64,000 nucleotides of DNA. Source: Sphingobium fluviale (GTDB lineage: Bacteria > Pseudomonadota > Alphaproteobacteria > Sphingomonadales > Sphingomonadaceae). The position numbers and the translations under genes are program-made. The notes under the pieces are model-generated. The model did not search any database and had not been told where the DNA came from. It worked only from the letters and a program-made list of their open reading frames with translations. Shown piece by piece: positions 8,870-17,606 of the stretch. Every line of letters begins with the position of its first letter. The stretch's first letter is position 1. The stretch covers positions 82,529 through 146,528 of the forward strand of contig NZ_SBKP01000007.1 of NCBI RefSeq assembly GCF_004122115.1. Reading direction: 5' to 3'.

Positions 8870-10636
8870 ATGGAAGGTTTGTCGCCACGAGTCTGGAAAG
8901 GTGCGGATTTTGCTCCGCCCTCTCGTCTCGCATCTACAGCACATGGGCTGGCAGGTGCCACTGCCGATCATGCCTTTCTGAACGCTTTGCCTCATGGAGC
9001 GGCGTTGATCACATGGCGGGATGGCGCACCACATTTCGAGCAATGGAACGATGAATTCGCCCGCAAATTTGCGGTGTTGCTCGCGCCAATGTCTGCATCG
9101 GATCAGGGCAACCAGCAATGGGTGCTTGATCTGCATGCGGAGATTATCGACTTTGCTATATCTAAAGCCACGCTCCGCCGTTTCGAGGTGGAGCGGCTCT
9201 GTCCGCTCGGTGTTGAAGCCTTCCATTGTTCGCTGGGCTGGATTGACTATAGCACGGCGGGTGGTCAGCGCATGTTGCTCAACGCTGTGGACCGCACTGC
9301 CGATCGACGGATCGAGGAAAGCTTGCGGCGGGAACTGGTGTCCGACAGCCTGACGGCTCTGCCCAACCGCATTGGCTTTGGCGAGCTGATCGAAACGGTG
9401 ATCGAGAGCTATACCGGCGGCAGCGCGCAGGCGCAATTGGGTGTGCTCATTATAGATCTCATGCGCTTTGGCAGGGTGAACGAGGCACTAGGCTCGATGG
9501 CGGGCGATGAGTTGATCCTTTCGGTCGCCGCGCGGCTCAAGGCCTGTGTAGGCGACGAGGCCTCGCTTGCCCGCATAGGAGGCAATGATTTCGGTCTATG
9601 CCTGATGGCGCATAACGGGATTTCCGATGTCATTGCGCTGGCCGAGCGGCTGAACGCCGCGCTTTCATCGCCAATCCGGCTTTCGAACCTCACAATTTCC
9701 GTGAACTGCGCAATCGGTTGTTCGCTGGCTCCGATAGCTGATGCCGAGCCGGATGAATTGGTGCGGCAGGCGCAGGCTGCTTCGCGCGCGGCCAAGAAAA
9801 GCGGGCGTATGGAGATATACCGCGCTGGGGAACTAGGCGCGGCCCGCCAGCGTTTCTTTCTTGAGAGCCGCCTGCGTGATGCGCTGACGCGTGATGGCCT
9901 CAGCCTGAACTATCAGCCGATGGTTGATCTCGCGAGCGGCGACGTAGTTGGCTTTGAGGCGCTGGCAAGGTGGAATGACCCCGATTTGGGGCCGGTTTCG
10001 CCCGTTGATTTCATTCAGGTAGCCGAAGAATCCGGCCTGATTGTTCAGCTTGGCCGATGGGCAGTGCATGAGGCGCTACGCCAGCTGGCGGACTGGGATT
10101 TCGTGGCGGGCGAGATCGTTCCGCTCAAGATGAGTGTGAACCTCTCTTCGATCCAGATCGCGCGGGATGACATCGCCGCGATGATCGCCGATGCGCTTGC
10201 CCTGAACGGCATGGACGGCCATCGCCTGACGATCGAGCTGACGGAAAGCGCGCTGGTAGATGACCCCGCCAAATGCCGGGAGCTGCTGGAGACGCTCAAG
10301 CGGTCTAATGTCGCGGTAGCGATGGACGATTTCGGCACGGGGTTCTCTAACCTCGCCAGCTTGCAAAGCCTGCCGATCGACGTGCTGAAGATGGATCGCA
10401 GCTTTGTAACGGACATGCTGATGGACAAGGACAAGCTTGCGATTGTCCGCACGATCCTCTCACTCTCTCAGACGCTAGGTATGAAGACGACTGCGGAAGG
10501 CATAGAGGACTCCGCCGCCGCGAAAGCCCTGCGCAATCTGGGGTGCACATATGGGCAGGGCTATTATTTCGCGCGGCCGCTGAGTGCCGGTGATGCCTAC
10601 GAATTCTGGCGCTCGCGCAGGAACTCCGCCACCTGA
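8870..10636 (+). CDS. PAS-like/GGDEF/EAL protein, probable c-di-GMP phosphodiesterase
   Basis: A 588-residue soluble signalling protein. Residues about 30-140 look like a weak PAS-type sensor, a GGDEF domain spans about 150-315 and an EAL domain about 325-580. The GGDEF signature is RIGGNDF (about 235-241), with both the metal-binding Asp and the catalytic Glu replaced, so cyclase activity is unlikely. The EAL domain keeps EAL (363-365), ELTES, DDFGTGFSNL (about 486-495) and AEGIED, so hydrolysis of c-di-GMP is likely. Its 3' end overlaps the convergent cca gene by 40 bp. No membrane segment is seen. Confidence 0.9.
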   Translation: MEGLSPRVWKGADFAPPSRLASTAHGLAGATADHAFLNALPHGAALITWRDGAPHFEQWNDEFARKFAVLLAPMSASDQGNQQWVLDLHAEIIDFAISKATLRRFEVERLCPLGVEAFHCSLGWIDYSTAGGQRMLLNAVDRTADRRIEESLRRELVSDSLTALPNRIGFGELIETVIESYTGGSAQAQLGVLIIDLMRFGRVNEALGSMAGDELILSVAARLKACVGDEASLARIGGNDFGLCLMAHNGISDVIALAERLNAALSSPIRLSNLTISVNCAIGCSLAPIADAEPDELVRQAQAASRAAKKSGRMEIYRAGELGAARQRFFLESRLRDALTRDGLSLNYQPMVDLASGDVVGFEALARWNDPDLGPVSPVDFIQVAEESGLIVQLGRWAVHEALRQLADWDFVAGEIVPLKMSVNLSSIQIARDDIAAMIADALALNGMDGHRLTIELTESALVDDPAKCRELLETLKRSNVAVAMDDFGTGFSNLASLQSLPIDVLKMDRSFVTDMLMDKDKLAIVRTILSLSQTLGMKTTAEGIEDSAAAKALRNLGCTYGQGYYFARPLSAGDAYEFWRSRRNSAT

Positions 10637-11823
10637 GCTTGTGCGATGGCGCGGGCGCGATCCCGATCGGGGAAGCCTTCGGCAATCCATTGCTCTTTCG
10701 AGGTGGAAAGCAGATTTGCGACATTGGGGCCGGCGACGATGCCCAGCGCGATGATATCCCTCCCCGAAAGCGGAAAAACCGGGATATTCCAGTGCGATAA
10801 TGCGCACATATCCCTTGGCATCTCAGTACGATCCAGCAATATCAAATCAAACGCCGCCTCTGTGCCGACACGATAGACCAGCTCCTGCGCGCAGCCATGC
10901 GCGGGCGGGGGCGCAAGCGCGGTGACGATCCGCTTGCGCGCCTTGTTGGAGAGCTTCAGCCGCGCCGCCACCTGCTCTCCCACAGCCGCATCGGGCGGCA
11001 ACAATGCACAGAGCCGCAGCACCGCCGCGGGAGGCGTTTCGAGCGCCGCCTGCTGCTCCCGCATGATCAGCGCTTCCAGCCGCGCCAGCCCGGCGCCGTC
11101 AATCTCCGGCAACACCGGCGCGAAAATGCCGCCCTCGATCATCAGGCGCAGCACAGCCGATGGTTCGGGCAGGGCAAGCAGCTTCAGCAGCTCATCGGCA
11201 ATCCGCTCGCGCGAGAGCGCCATCAGGCTGTTGGCGTTGGCCCGGCATGCGGCATAGGCCGCCGCATCGGGTGGCAGCGCGCCGAAACGGGCGAGAAAAC
11301 GGAAATAGCGCAGGATACGCAGATGATCCTCAGCGATCCGCTGCGCCGGATCTCCAATGAAGCGCACATGCCGCGCCTCCAGATCCTCCAGCCCGCCGAA
11401 ATAGTCGTAAACCTCGCCGGTGGCAGGGTCGGCATAGAGTGCGTTGATCGTGAAATCGCGCCGGGCCGCGTCCTCGCGCCAGTCATCGGTGTACGCAATA
11501 GTCGCGCGGCGGCCATCTGTGCTGATGTCCGAGCGCAAGGTGGTGATTTCGACCGGGCGATGATCGATCACCGCCGTCACCGTGCCATGCGCCAACCCTG
11601 TTGGCACCACCTTGATGCCCGCTTGCGATAGGCGCTGCGTCACCTCGTCGGGCAGCAAGGCCGTGGCGAGGTCTATGTCGGCCACATCCACGCCCAGAAG
11701 GCCATCACGCACGGCGCCGCCCACAAGCCGCGTGGCGCCATCCGCTGCGCCCAACAACGCACACAGGGCATCAAAGCCAGGGCGGTGCCGCCAGGGCGCG
11801 TCAGGCAGACGTGCCATCGTCAT
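10597..11823 (-). CDS. cca: CCA tRNA nucleotidyltransferase (polymerase beta family)
   Basis: A class II CCA-adding enzyme or poly(A)-polymerase relative of about 408 residues. LVGGAVRDGLLG followed by DIDLAT (the two metal-binding aspartates), RRDFTINALY and AEDHLRILRYFRFLARFG define the catalytic and fingers regions. It maintains the 3' CCA end of tRNAs. The start at 11823 overlaps the Nudix gene by 23 bp; an earlier in-frame codon at 11850 lies deeper in that gene and is less likely. It is the last gene of a DUF1285-Nudix-cca operon and its 3' end overlaps the convergent phosphodiesterase gene. Confidence 0.92.
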   Translation of the reverse strand: MTMARLPDAPWRHRPGFDALCALLGAADGATRLVGGAVRDGLLGVDVADIDLATALLPDEVTQRLSQAGIKVVPTGLAHGTVTAVIDHRPVEITTLRSDISTDGRRATIAYTDDWREDAARRDFTINALYADPATGEVYDYFGGLEDLEARHVRFIGDPAQRIAEDHLRILRYFRFLARFGALPPDAAAYAACRANANSLMALSRERIADELLKLLALPEPSAVLRLMIEGGIFAPVLPEIDGAGLARLEALIMREQQAALETPPAAVLRLCALLPPDAAVGEQVAARLKLSNKARKRIVTALAPPPAHGCAQELVYRVGTEAAFDLILLDRTEMPRDMCALSHWNIPVFPLSGRDIIALGIVAGPNVANLLSTSKEQWIAEGFPDRDRARAIAQAQVAEFLRERQNS

Positions 11824-12406
11824 AGCCCAGCCGCAGTGAAAGATTGGCAATGATGGCGGCGGTGACGCCCCATATGCGATGCTCTCCCCACATGATCTCG
11901 TAATAATGGTGCATTACACCTTGAGCCTCTATCTCTTTTCGTGCGCGATTGGCAGGGGCCAGCAGAAAATCGAGCGGCACCTCGAACAGCGCCTCGACCT
12001 CGCCCTCGTGCGGTCTGAAGGCGAGATCTGGCGGTATGACGCCGAGCACCGGGTGGATGTCGAACCCGGTCCATGTATGATAGCGGTCTGACACTCCGAC
12101 GATCTCAACATGCGCGGGATCGAGCGCGATTTCCTCCTGCGCTTCCCTCAGCGCGGCGGCGATGGCGTCGGCATCGCCCTCATCCAGCCGCCCGCCGGGA
12201 AACGCGACCTGCCCCGCATGCTTGCGCAGGTGCGAGGCGCGGCGGGTGAGGATCACGCCCGGTTCCGGCCGGTCGGTGATGGCGATGAGCACAGCGGCGG
12301 GAGCGAGCGAGGCGGGGTGGGTTATGCGCGCATCGGCAGTACGCAGTGTCAGCTCGCGCGCATGGCCCAGCTCAAGATCGGTTTTCAGCCGGTGCGCAAG
12401 CTTCAT
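11801..12406 (-). CDS. Nudix hydrolase, CoA pyrophosphatase-like
   Basis: A 201-residue Nudix protein. The Nudix box GGRLDEGDADAIAAALREAQ followed by EEIAL is intact, and the preceding LTRRASHLRKHAGQVAFPGG is the extra motif of the NudL/CoA-diphosphatase group, so hydrolysis of CoA or its derivatives is likely. The ATG at 12406 overlaps the DUF1285 stop codon by four bases (ATGA), a sign of coupled translation. The function beyond Nudix hydrolase is inferred. Confidence 0.9.
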   Translation of the reverse strand: MKLAHRLKTDLELGHARELTLRTADARITHPASLAPAAVLIAITDRPEPGVILTRRASHLRKHAGQVAFPGGRLDEGDADAIAAALREAQEEIALDPAHVEIVGVSDRYHTWTGFDIHPVLGVIPPDLAFRPHEGEVEALFEVPLDFLLAPANRARKEIEAQGVMHHYYEIMWGEHRIWGVTAAIIANLSLRLGYDDGTSA

Positions 12407-12975
12407 GCAGGCTCCAGCGCGAAGAATGTGCCGTTGCTCCACAGCCCGATGGGTGCGTCCGCGCTTTCCTGCTCCTCCAGCGCGATGGCGGCCAGCTCGT
12501 AAAACACGGTCCGCGCCACCAGCGCCTCCAGCCCGCTCCGCACATGGATGTAGGGGCGGGGTTCTTCGGCAGTACCGCGTATGCTAAGCCGGTGCTCGCC
12601 ATCCGCCATCACCAGATCGCCGGTGTTGAGGCGGAAGGCGAGGGTGCGGCTTTCGCCCGTGCCTTCGGTCGACAGTTCCACTGCGATGAAGGGTGCGTCC
12701 TCTACCTCTATCGAGAGCTTTTCGACCGGCGTGACAAGGACATAGCCGCCATCTGCCTCGCGACGCAATATGGTGGAGAACAGGCGCACCATCTCCTTGC
12801 GGCCGATGGGAGAACCCTGATGAAACCAGGTGCCGTCGCTTGCGATGCGCATCTCGCTGTCACCGCAATGCTCAGGGTTCCAGCGCTCGACCGGTGGCAG
12901 CTTGCGCTCCGCCACCATGCGCGCGACTTCGGCGAGCGAGAGAGAAGCCAGATCGGGCGGTGGGTCCATGGGCAT
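12403..12975 (-). CDS. DUF1285 family protein
   Basis: A protein of about 190 residues of the alphaproteobacterial DUF1285 family, recognised from LPPVERWNPEHCGDSEMRIA, SDGTWFHQGSPIGRKEMVRL and FSTILRREADGGYVLVTP. The molecular role is unknown. It comes first in the DUF1285-Nudix-cca operon, an arrangement common in this lineage. I use the ATG at 12975; the open frame extends to 13053 with a poorly conserved leader, and 12969 is another possible start. Confidence 0.85.
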   Translation of the reverse strand: MPMDPPPDLASLSLAEVARMVAERKLPPVERWNPEHCGDSEMRIASDGTWFHQGSPIGRKEMVRLFSTILRREADGGYVLVTPVEKLSIEVEDAPFIAVELSTEGTGESRTLAFRLNTGDLVMADGEHRLSIRGTAEEPRPYIHVRSGLEALVARTVFYELAAIALEEQESADAPIGLWSNGTFFALEPA

Positions 12976-13165
12976 GGAGGGTGAGATAGGGAAGGGGGAG
13001 GCGAATGGCAAATGATCTGGTTCGTTTGAGGCCGCTATCGGCAACAAACCCATTAAAACATGCTCTTCTGCTTCCGTAAGATCGGTCCGCTCAAGCCTGC
13101 CTTCACTAGGGAGCCTTGAATTGATCGTCCTTCGCGGCGCCAGCCATATCGTCCATACCGCCTAC

Positions 13166-13190
13166 CGGTTCGGCGCATATCGCCGAACCG
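13166..13190. terminator. Candidate 3' hairpin after the TPR-like gene
   Basis: A perfect 10-bp inverted repeat (CGGTTCGGCG / CGCCGAACCG, 5-base loop) lies 26 bp beyond the stop of the minus-strand gene at 13216. It lacks a T-tract, so it may act as a mRNA 3' stabiliser or Rho-assisted end rather than a classical intrinsic terminator. The rest of 12976-13215 shows no gene. Confidence 0.35.
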
Positions 13191-13215
13191 TCAAGCCGGG
13201 CGCATCCTTGCGCTC

Positions 13216-13590
13216 TTATCGCGAGGCGTAGGCCGTATTCAGCCGGCGGATGCCATCTGTGGCAATGTCGCGAACGATGCGAACCGAACCGTCGGCCATT
13301 TCCAGTTCCATATCGGGTGAAGCGATCATCGCCGCCCTATACGCTGCGCGCGCGTTGTCATACTTGCCCATGCCCGCATAGGCGTTGCCGAGATTGATGA
13401 GCAGAGCGGCATCCGCGCCACCCTTGCGCGACAATGCCTCGATTTGAGAAGCGGCATTGCCGTATTGGCGCGCCATGATGGCGCTGCCGAGCGTGTCGCT
13501 TTCGGTTTCCTGGCTGGCGTATGCAGGGGTTCCCAGTGCAAGAGCCAGCGCCGAAACGACAAGTCCCAGAGACAGATTCCTTTTTTGCAT
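13216..13590 (-). CDS. Exported TPR-like small protein
   Basis: A 124-residue protein with a signal peptide (KR, then a hydrophobic stretch ending in GTPAYA-SQE) and about two tetratricopeptide-like units: ALLINLGNAYAGMGKYDNAR is a textbook TPR helix pair. A periplasmic scaffold or adaptor role is plausible but unproven. The ATG at 13590 is preceded by GGAGAG at a good distance; an upstream TTG in frame overlaps that Shine-Dalgarno and is rejected. It stands alone, with an AT-rich upstream region. Confidence 0.75.
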   Translation of the reverse strand: MQKRNLSLGLVVSALALALGTPAYASQETESDTLGSAIMARQYGNAASQIEALSRKGGADAALLINLGNAYAGMGKYDNARAAYRAAMIASPDMELEMADGSVRIVRDIATDGIRRLNTAYASR

Positions 13591-13704
13591 GTCACTCTCC
13601 AAAAAAATTTTCTTACTATAAGGATTATTATTACATAATTATGACGATATTGCAAATGATGGAATTTTGCCTGTAAACTGAAAATAGTGTTTTATTTCAG
13701 TTGG

Positions 13705-13794
13705 TTATTTGGGAGTTCGCGAGCCTGGAATCGCGCAGGACCGAGAGCGCGCCATGCGCTCGTAAAATTGCCAGGGGTTCCGCTCTGCCACCAT
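13705..13794 (-). CDS. Possible 29-residue ORF downstream of rarA
   Basis: An ATG-to-TAA frame of 29 codons starts 35 bp after the rarA stop on the same strand, beginning MVAERNPWQFYERMARSR. GC-rich codon use resembles coding sequence, but there is no strong ribosome binding site and I recognise no family. It could equally be untranslated 3' sequence of rarA. Confidence 0.25.
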   Translation of the reverse strand: MVAERNPWQFYERMARSRSCAIPGSRTPK

Positions 13795-13829
13795 AGCGCC
13801 AGGCGCCTGCCTGCGCATGAGCGCAAAGG

Positions 13830-15143
13830 TTATGTGCGCTTCAGCCTGAGATCGTTCCAGTAGGCCATCCGCTCCGCAATCCGCTTTTCGAGGCCGCGGT
13901 CGGTGGGGGTGTAGAAGGTTGCCGGTCGCATCTCCTCCGGCCAGTAATTGTCGCCCGAAAAGCCCTCCGGCGCGTCATGGTCATAGGCATAGTTCGCGCC
14001 ATAGCCGATGTCCTTCATCAGCTTGGTCGGCGCGTTGAGGATGTTGGCGGGGGGCATAAGTGAGCCGGTGTCTTTGGCCGATTTCCACGCCGCCTTCTGC
14101 GCCTTGTAGGCGGCGTTGGATTTGGGGGCGGTGGCGAGATAGAGGCAGGCCTGCACGATCGCCAGTTCGCCTTCGGGTGAGCCGAGAAAATCATAGGCGT
14201 CCTTGGCGGCGAGGCACTGGACCAGTGCCTGCGGATCGGCAAGGCCGATATCCTCGCTCGCAAAGCGCACCAGCCGCCGCAGCACATAGAGCGGCTCCTC
14301 GCCCGCAACCAGCATCCGCGCGAGATAATAGAGCGCAGCTTGGCAGTCTGACCCGCGCAGGGATTTGTGCAGGGCGGAGATCAGGTTGTAATGCCCCTCG
14401 CGGTCCTTGTCGTACACAGCGACGCGGCGGTGCAGCAAGGCGGAAAGGGCGGCGGGATCGAGCGGCTCGGCAAGATCCACTGCGAACAATGTCTCCGCCT
14501 GATTGAGCAGGAAGCGGCCGTCGCCATCCGCTGAGGCGATCAGCGCCTCGCGTGCTGCGGGTGTGAGCGGGAGGGCGCGCTCCATCAGCGTTTCCGCCCG
14601 CGCCAGCAGCTTTTCCAGCGCTGCGCTGTCCAGCCGCCGCAGGATCAGCACCTGCGCGCGGGAGAGGAGGGCGGCGTTCAGCTCAAAGCTGGGGTTCTCG
14701 GTCGTCGCGCCGACGAGCGTGATCGTGCCGTCCTCGACATAAGGCAAAAACCCGTCCTGCTGGCTGCGGTTGAAACGGTGGATCTCGTCCACGAACAGCA
14801 ATGTGCGTTGGCCGATCTTCGCGTGGTCGCGCGCGGCGGCGAAGATTTTCTTCAAGTCCGCAACGCCGGTGAACACCGCCGAGACCGGCTCGAACCGCAT
14901 GCCGACGGCATCGGCGAGCAGGCGCGAAATGGTGGTCTTGCCGGTTCCGGGCGGCCCCCAGAAGATGATCGAGCTGAGCCTGCCCGCCGCCACCATCCGC
15001 CCGATCGCGCCTTCGGTGCCGGTCAGATGCTCCTGCCCGACAACATCCTCCAGCCGGGCGGGGCGCAGCCGATCGGCCAGCGGGCCATCGGGTGAGGGAG
15101 TAGCAGGGTGCGCTTTGGCGGCATCGGGAAACAGGTCAGCCAT
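13830..15143 (-). CDS. rarA: Replication-associated recombination protein A (AAA+ ATPase)
   Basis: RarA/MgsA, 437 residues, a clamp-loader-like AAA+ ATPase acting at stalled replication forks. Walker A is GPPGTGKTT, Walker B LFVDEIHRF, sensor 1 region GATTENPSFELN, and the C-terminal tetramerisation region has KDTGSLMPPANILNAPTK. The ATG at 15143 (MADLFPDA) is used; an in-frame earlier codon at 15161 adds six residues only. Confidence 0.94.
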   Translation of the reverse strand: MADLFPDAAKAHPATPSPDGPLADRLRPARLEDVVGQEHLTGTEGAIGRMVAAGRLSSIIFWGPPGTGKTTISRLLADAVGMRFEPVSAVFTGVADLKKIFAAARDHAKIGQRTLLFVDEIHRFNRSQQDGFLPYVEDGTITLVGATTENPSFELNAALLSRAQVLILRRLDSAALEKLLARAETLMERALPLTPAAREALIASADGDGRFLLNQAETLFAVDLAEPLDPAALSALLHRRVAVYDKDREGHYNLISALHKSLRGSDCQAALYYLARMLVAGEEPLYVLRRLVRFASEDIGLADPQALVQCLAAKDAYDFLGSPEGELAIVQACLYLATAPKSNAAYKAQKAAWKSAKDTGSLMPPANILNAPTKLMKDIGYGANYAYDHDAPEGFSGDNYWPEEMRPATFYTPTDRGLEKRIAERMAYWNDLRLKRT

Positions 15144-15194
15144 GCGCCGACAATAGCCCAAAGACCCTAAAGTTGCACGGGCGCGGGCGCACCC

Positions 15195-16388
15195 TTACTC
15201 GCCAAAGCCTCGCGGCGCGGCGTCGATCACTGTAAAGCCGGATGCGTCCACCTGCTGCACCTCCAGCGCGCGCTGGGCTACGCCATCGGAACCGAAGCGG
15301 AATGCGCCGTCGATGCCGGCGAATCCGCCCTTGTCCGTGAGGCGCGAGACGGGAAAGGCGCTGCCCGGCCGCCAATCCTGCGCGATGCGGACGGTGAGCA
15401 GCACCGCGTCATAGCCCATCGCGGCGAGGCGATAGGGCGCGGCGTTGAAGCGCGCGCGATATTTGGTGGCGAGCTGGCGGTAATAGGCATCCGAAACGGA
15501 GGCGAACCATGCGCCGCGAAGCGCTGCGTTCGCGGACAGATCGCTCTCCGTGTTCCACAGCTCTGTGCCGAGGATGCGGGCGGTGGCCGCGCCGCTCTTG
15601 CGCAATAGCGGCGCGGCCTGAATGGCGACGCGCCCGCCATCGGCGATCAGCACCGCCTCATAGCCCGACGCAGGACCGAGCCTTTTGATCGCGGCGGTGA
15701 GCGAGCCTGCGCTGCGATCATAATTCTGCATGGCGACGACGGTGCCGCCGCCCTGTCGAATGGCAGAGAGCAGCGCATTGCCTGTGCGCTCGCCATAAAC
15801 GCCGCCCGGCACCAGCGCTGCGAATTTGCTCACGCCCTTGGCGCGCGCATAGCCGACCACGCGCTCCACCGATTGTGCAGGTGTATAGCCCATGATGAAG
15901 ACGCCATTGCCCGCAACGCCGGTATCGTTGGAGAAGCTGATGATCGGCACGCCCGCCTTGCGCGCGGGCGCAGCGGCGGCGCTGGCTTCATCGGCGGTCA
16001 GGGGGCCGAGGATCAGGCGGTTGCCGTCCGCAATCGCGCTCGCCACCGCGCCCGCTATGCCTTTGCCGGTGTCATAGCTGGTGATGCGCACAGTCTGCGC
16101 CCCGGTATCGAGCAGCGCCAGCGTGGTGGCATTGGCGATGGACTGCCCTACCCCGGCGTTGGAGCCACTGAGCGGCACCAGCAGCGCGACTCTGTGGCGC
16201 TGGGTGTCAGACGGCAGGCCTGGCTGCACAGGCGCGGGCTGGGCGGGGCCGGTTGCCTCCGGCCCGGTGCCACGCGGCACCATCGTCTGGCAGGCGGCGA
16301 GCAGCAACGCGCCAGCAACGGCGATGATTCGGCCCAGATACCTGCGGCTGGAACTGTTTGCTTGCCGAAGGGCACCCGTCTCTGCCAT
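15195..16388 (-). CDS. LpoA/LppC-like penicillin-binding protein activator lipoprotein
   Basis: A 397-residue lipoprotein: a signal sequence with lipobox LAAC (Cys about 33) and a proline-rich linker, then a periplasmic-binding-protein fold (VALLVPLSGSNAGVGQSIAN; LILGPLTADEASAAA; VPIISFSNDTGVAGNGVFIM). Such proteins are annotated as amino-acid-binding or LpoA-type activators of class A PBPs. The neighbourhood, next to rsmI and yraN, is the same as lpoA (yraM) in E. coli, which supports the LpoA reading. The N-terminal TPR part of enterobacterial LpoA is missing. Its start lies only 13 bp from the divergent rsmI start. Confidence 0.82.
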   Translation of the reverse strand: MAETGALRQANSSSRRYLGRIIAVAGALLLAACQTMVPRGTGPEATGPAQPAPVQPGLPSDTQRHRVALLVPLSGSNAGVGQSIANATTLALLDTGAQTVRITSYDTGKGIAGAVASAIADGNRLILGPLTADEASAAAAPARKAGVPIISFSNDTGVAGNGVFIMGYTPAQSVERVVGYARAKGVSKFAALVPGGVYGERTGNALLSAIRQGGGTVVAMQNYDRSAGSLTAAIKRLGPASGYEAVLIADGGRVAIQAAPLLRKSGAATARILGTELWNTESDLSANAALRGAWFASVSDAYYRQLATKYRARFNAAPYRLAAMGYDAVLLTVRIAQDWRPGSAFPVSRLTDKGGFAGIDGAFRFGSDGVAQRALEVQQVDASGFTVIDAAPRGFGE

Positions 16389-16401
16389 TGCACATCCTTA
16401 T

Positions 16402-17247
16402 ATGGTGGAAGCTCTCTCTCCCGGCCTATATATCGTTGCGGGGCCAATCGGCAACTTGTCTGATCTTACGCCCAGGGCAGCTCATATCTTATGCCATGCC
16501 GATGTTGTGGCGGTGGAAGACAGCCGGGTGAGCGCCCGCCTGCTGCGTCATGCCGGGTCCGACCGGCCGATGCTGCCCTATCATGACCATAGCGACGAAG
16601 CGGTGCGCGCAAGGCTGGTGGCGCGGATGGCAGGGGAAGTGGTGGCGCTGCTTTCTGACGCAGGCACGCCGCTGATCTCAGACCCCGGCTATAAGCTGGT
16701 GCGCGATGCGCGCGCGGCGGGGCGGAGTGTGACGACCATTCCCGGACCCTGCGCGGCGATAGCGGCGCTCACCGTTTCGGGCCTGCCGACAGACCGCTTT
16801 GTGTTCATGGGCTTCCTGCCTGCCAAGGGGAAGGCGCGGGCTGATGCGCTGGCCGAAGTTGCGGGGCTGAGGGCTAGCTTGGTGTTTTACGAGAGCGGGC
16901 CACGCCTTGCTGCTGCGCTTTCCGATATGGCTCTTGCTTTGGGGGAGGGGCGCGAGGCGTGCGTCGCGCGCGAGATTACCAAGCTGCATGAGGAAGCGCG
17001 CACCGGCACCTTGGCCGAGCTGGCGCGTGCCTATGCCGCCGCCGACGCACCGCCCAAGGGCGAGATCGTGGTGGTGGTCGGCCCGCCGGGGGAAGCGCCT
17101 GTTGCCAGCGCGGATGATGCGGATGCGTTGTTGCGGGAGGCGTTGGCGCGCTTGCCCGTGGGCAAGGCGGCGAGCGAGGTGGCGAAGGCGACCGGGCTGG
17201 ATCGCCGCAATCTTTATGCCCGCGCGCTCGACCTGAAAGCGGAATGA
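16402..17247 (+). CDS. rsmI: 16S rRNA (cytidine-1402 2'-O) methyltransferase
   Basis: A SAM-dependent methyltransferase of the tetrapyrrole-methylase fold, 281 residues, modifying C1402 in the decoding centre of 16S rRNA. Motifs: GLYIVAGPIGNLSDLTPRA at the N-terminus, EDSR, SDAGTPLISDPGYKLV and IPGPCAAIAALTVSG. The open frame extends upstream to 16081 over the divergent lipoprotein gene; the ATG at 16402 fits the family start. The stop overlaps the yraN start by four bases. Confidence 0.95.
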   Translation: MVEALSPGLYIVAGPIGNLSDLTPRAAHILCHADVVAVEDSRVSARLLRHAGSDRPMLPYHDHSDEAVRARLVARMAGEVVALLSDAGTPLISDPGYKLVRDARAAGRSVTTIPGPCAAIAALTVSGLPTDRFVFMGFLPAKGKARADALAEVAGLRASLVFYESGPRLAAALSDMALALGEGREACVAREITKLHEEARTGTLAELARAYAAADAPPKGEIVVVVGPPGEAPVASADDADALLREALARLPVGKAASEVAKATGLDRRNLYARALDLKAE

Positions 17248-17606
17248 AGTCGCCCACGCGCCTCGCCGCCGAAAAGCGCGGGCGGCAGGGCGAGCGCATC
17301 GCCGCGTGGTGGCTGCGCCTCAAAGGCTGGCAGATATTGGCGCGGCGGGTGAAGACGCGGGCGGGGGAGATTGACATCATTGCCCGGCGCGGCGGCCTCG
17401 TCATCTTCGTCGAGGTGAAGGCGCGCGCCACCCCGGCAGAGCTGGACCTCGCGATAGACGAGCGCCGCCTGTCGCGCGTCGCCGCAGCGGCGGAAAGCGT
17501 GGCGCATGAGTATCTGAAACCGGGCGATGATATGCAAATTGACGTGATCCTCCTTGCGCCGGGTGCGATCCCACGCCATCTGAGCAACGTCTGGCATGGG
17601 GGATAA
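17244..17606 (+). CDS. yraN: YraN family (UPF0102) endonuclease-like protein
   Basis: 120 residues of the UPF0102 family with a Holliday-resolvase/restriction-endonuclease-like fold: GERIAAWWLRLKGW, then GEIDIIARRGGLVIFVEVKA carrying the E-x-D...E-V-K nuclease-like residues. The biological role is uncertain. Translation is coupled to rsmI through an ATGA overlap (17244-17247). A 130-bp palindromic repeat covers its last codons and the gap to gshB. Confidence 0.92.
   Translation: MKSPTRLAAEKRGRQGERIAAWWLRLKGWQILARRVKTRAGEIDIIARRGGLVIFVEVKARATPAELDLAIDERRLSRVAAAAESVAHEYLKPGDDMQIDVILLAPGAIPRHLSNVWHGG

Noticed and set aside
13680..13800. Degenerate tRNA-like stretch downstream of rarA
   Set aside because: No acceptor or anticodon stem can be paired; the likeness to GGTGGCAGAGCGG-type D-arms is superficial.
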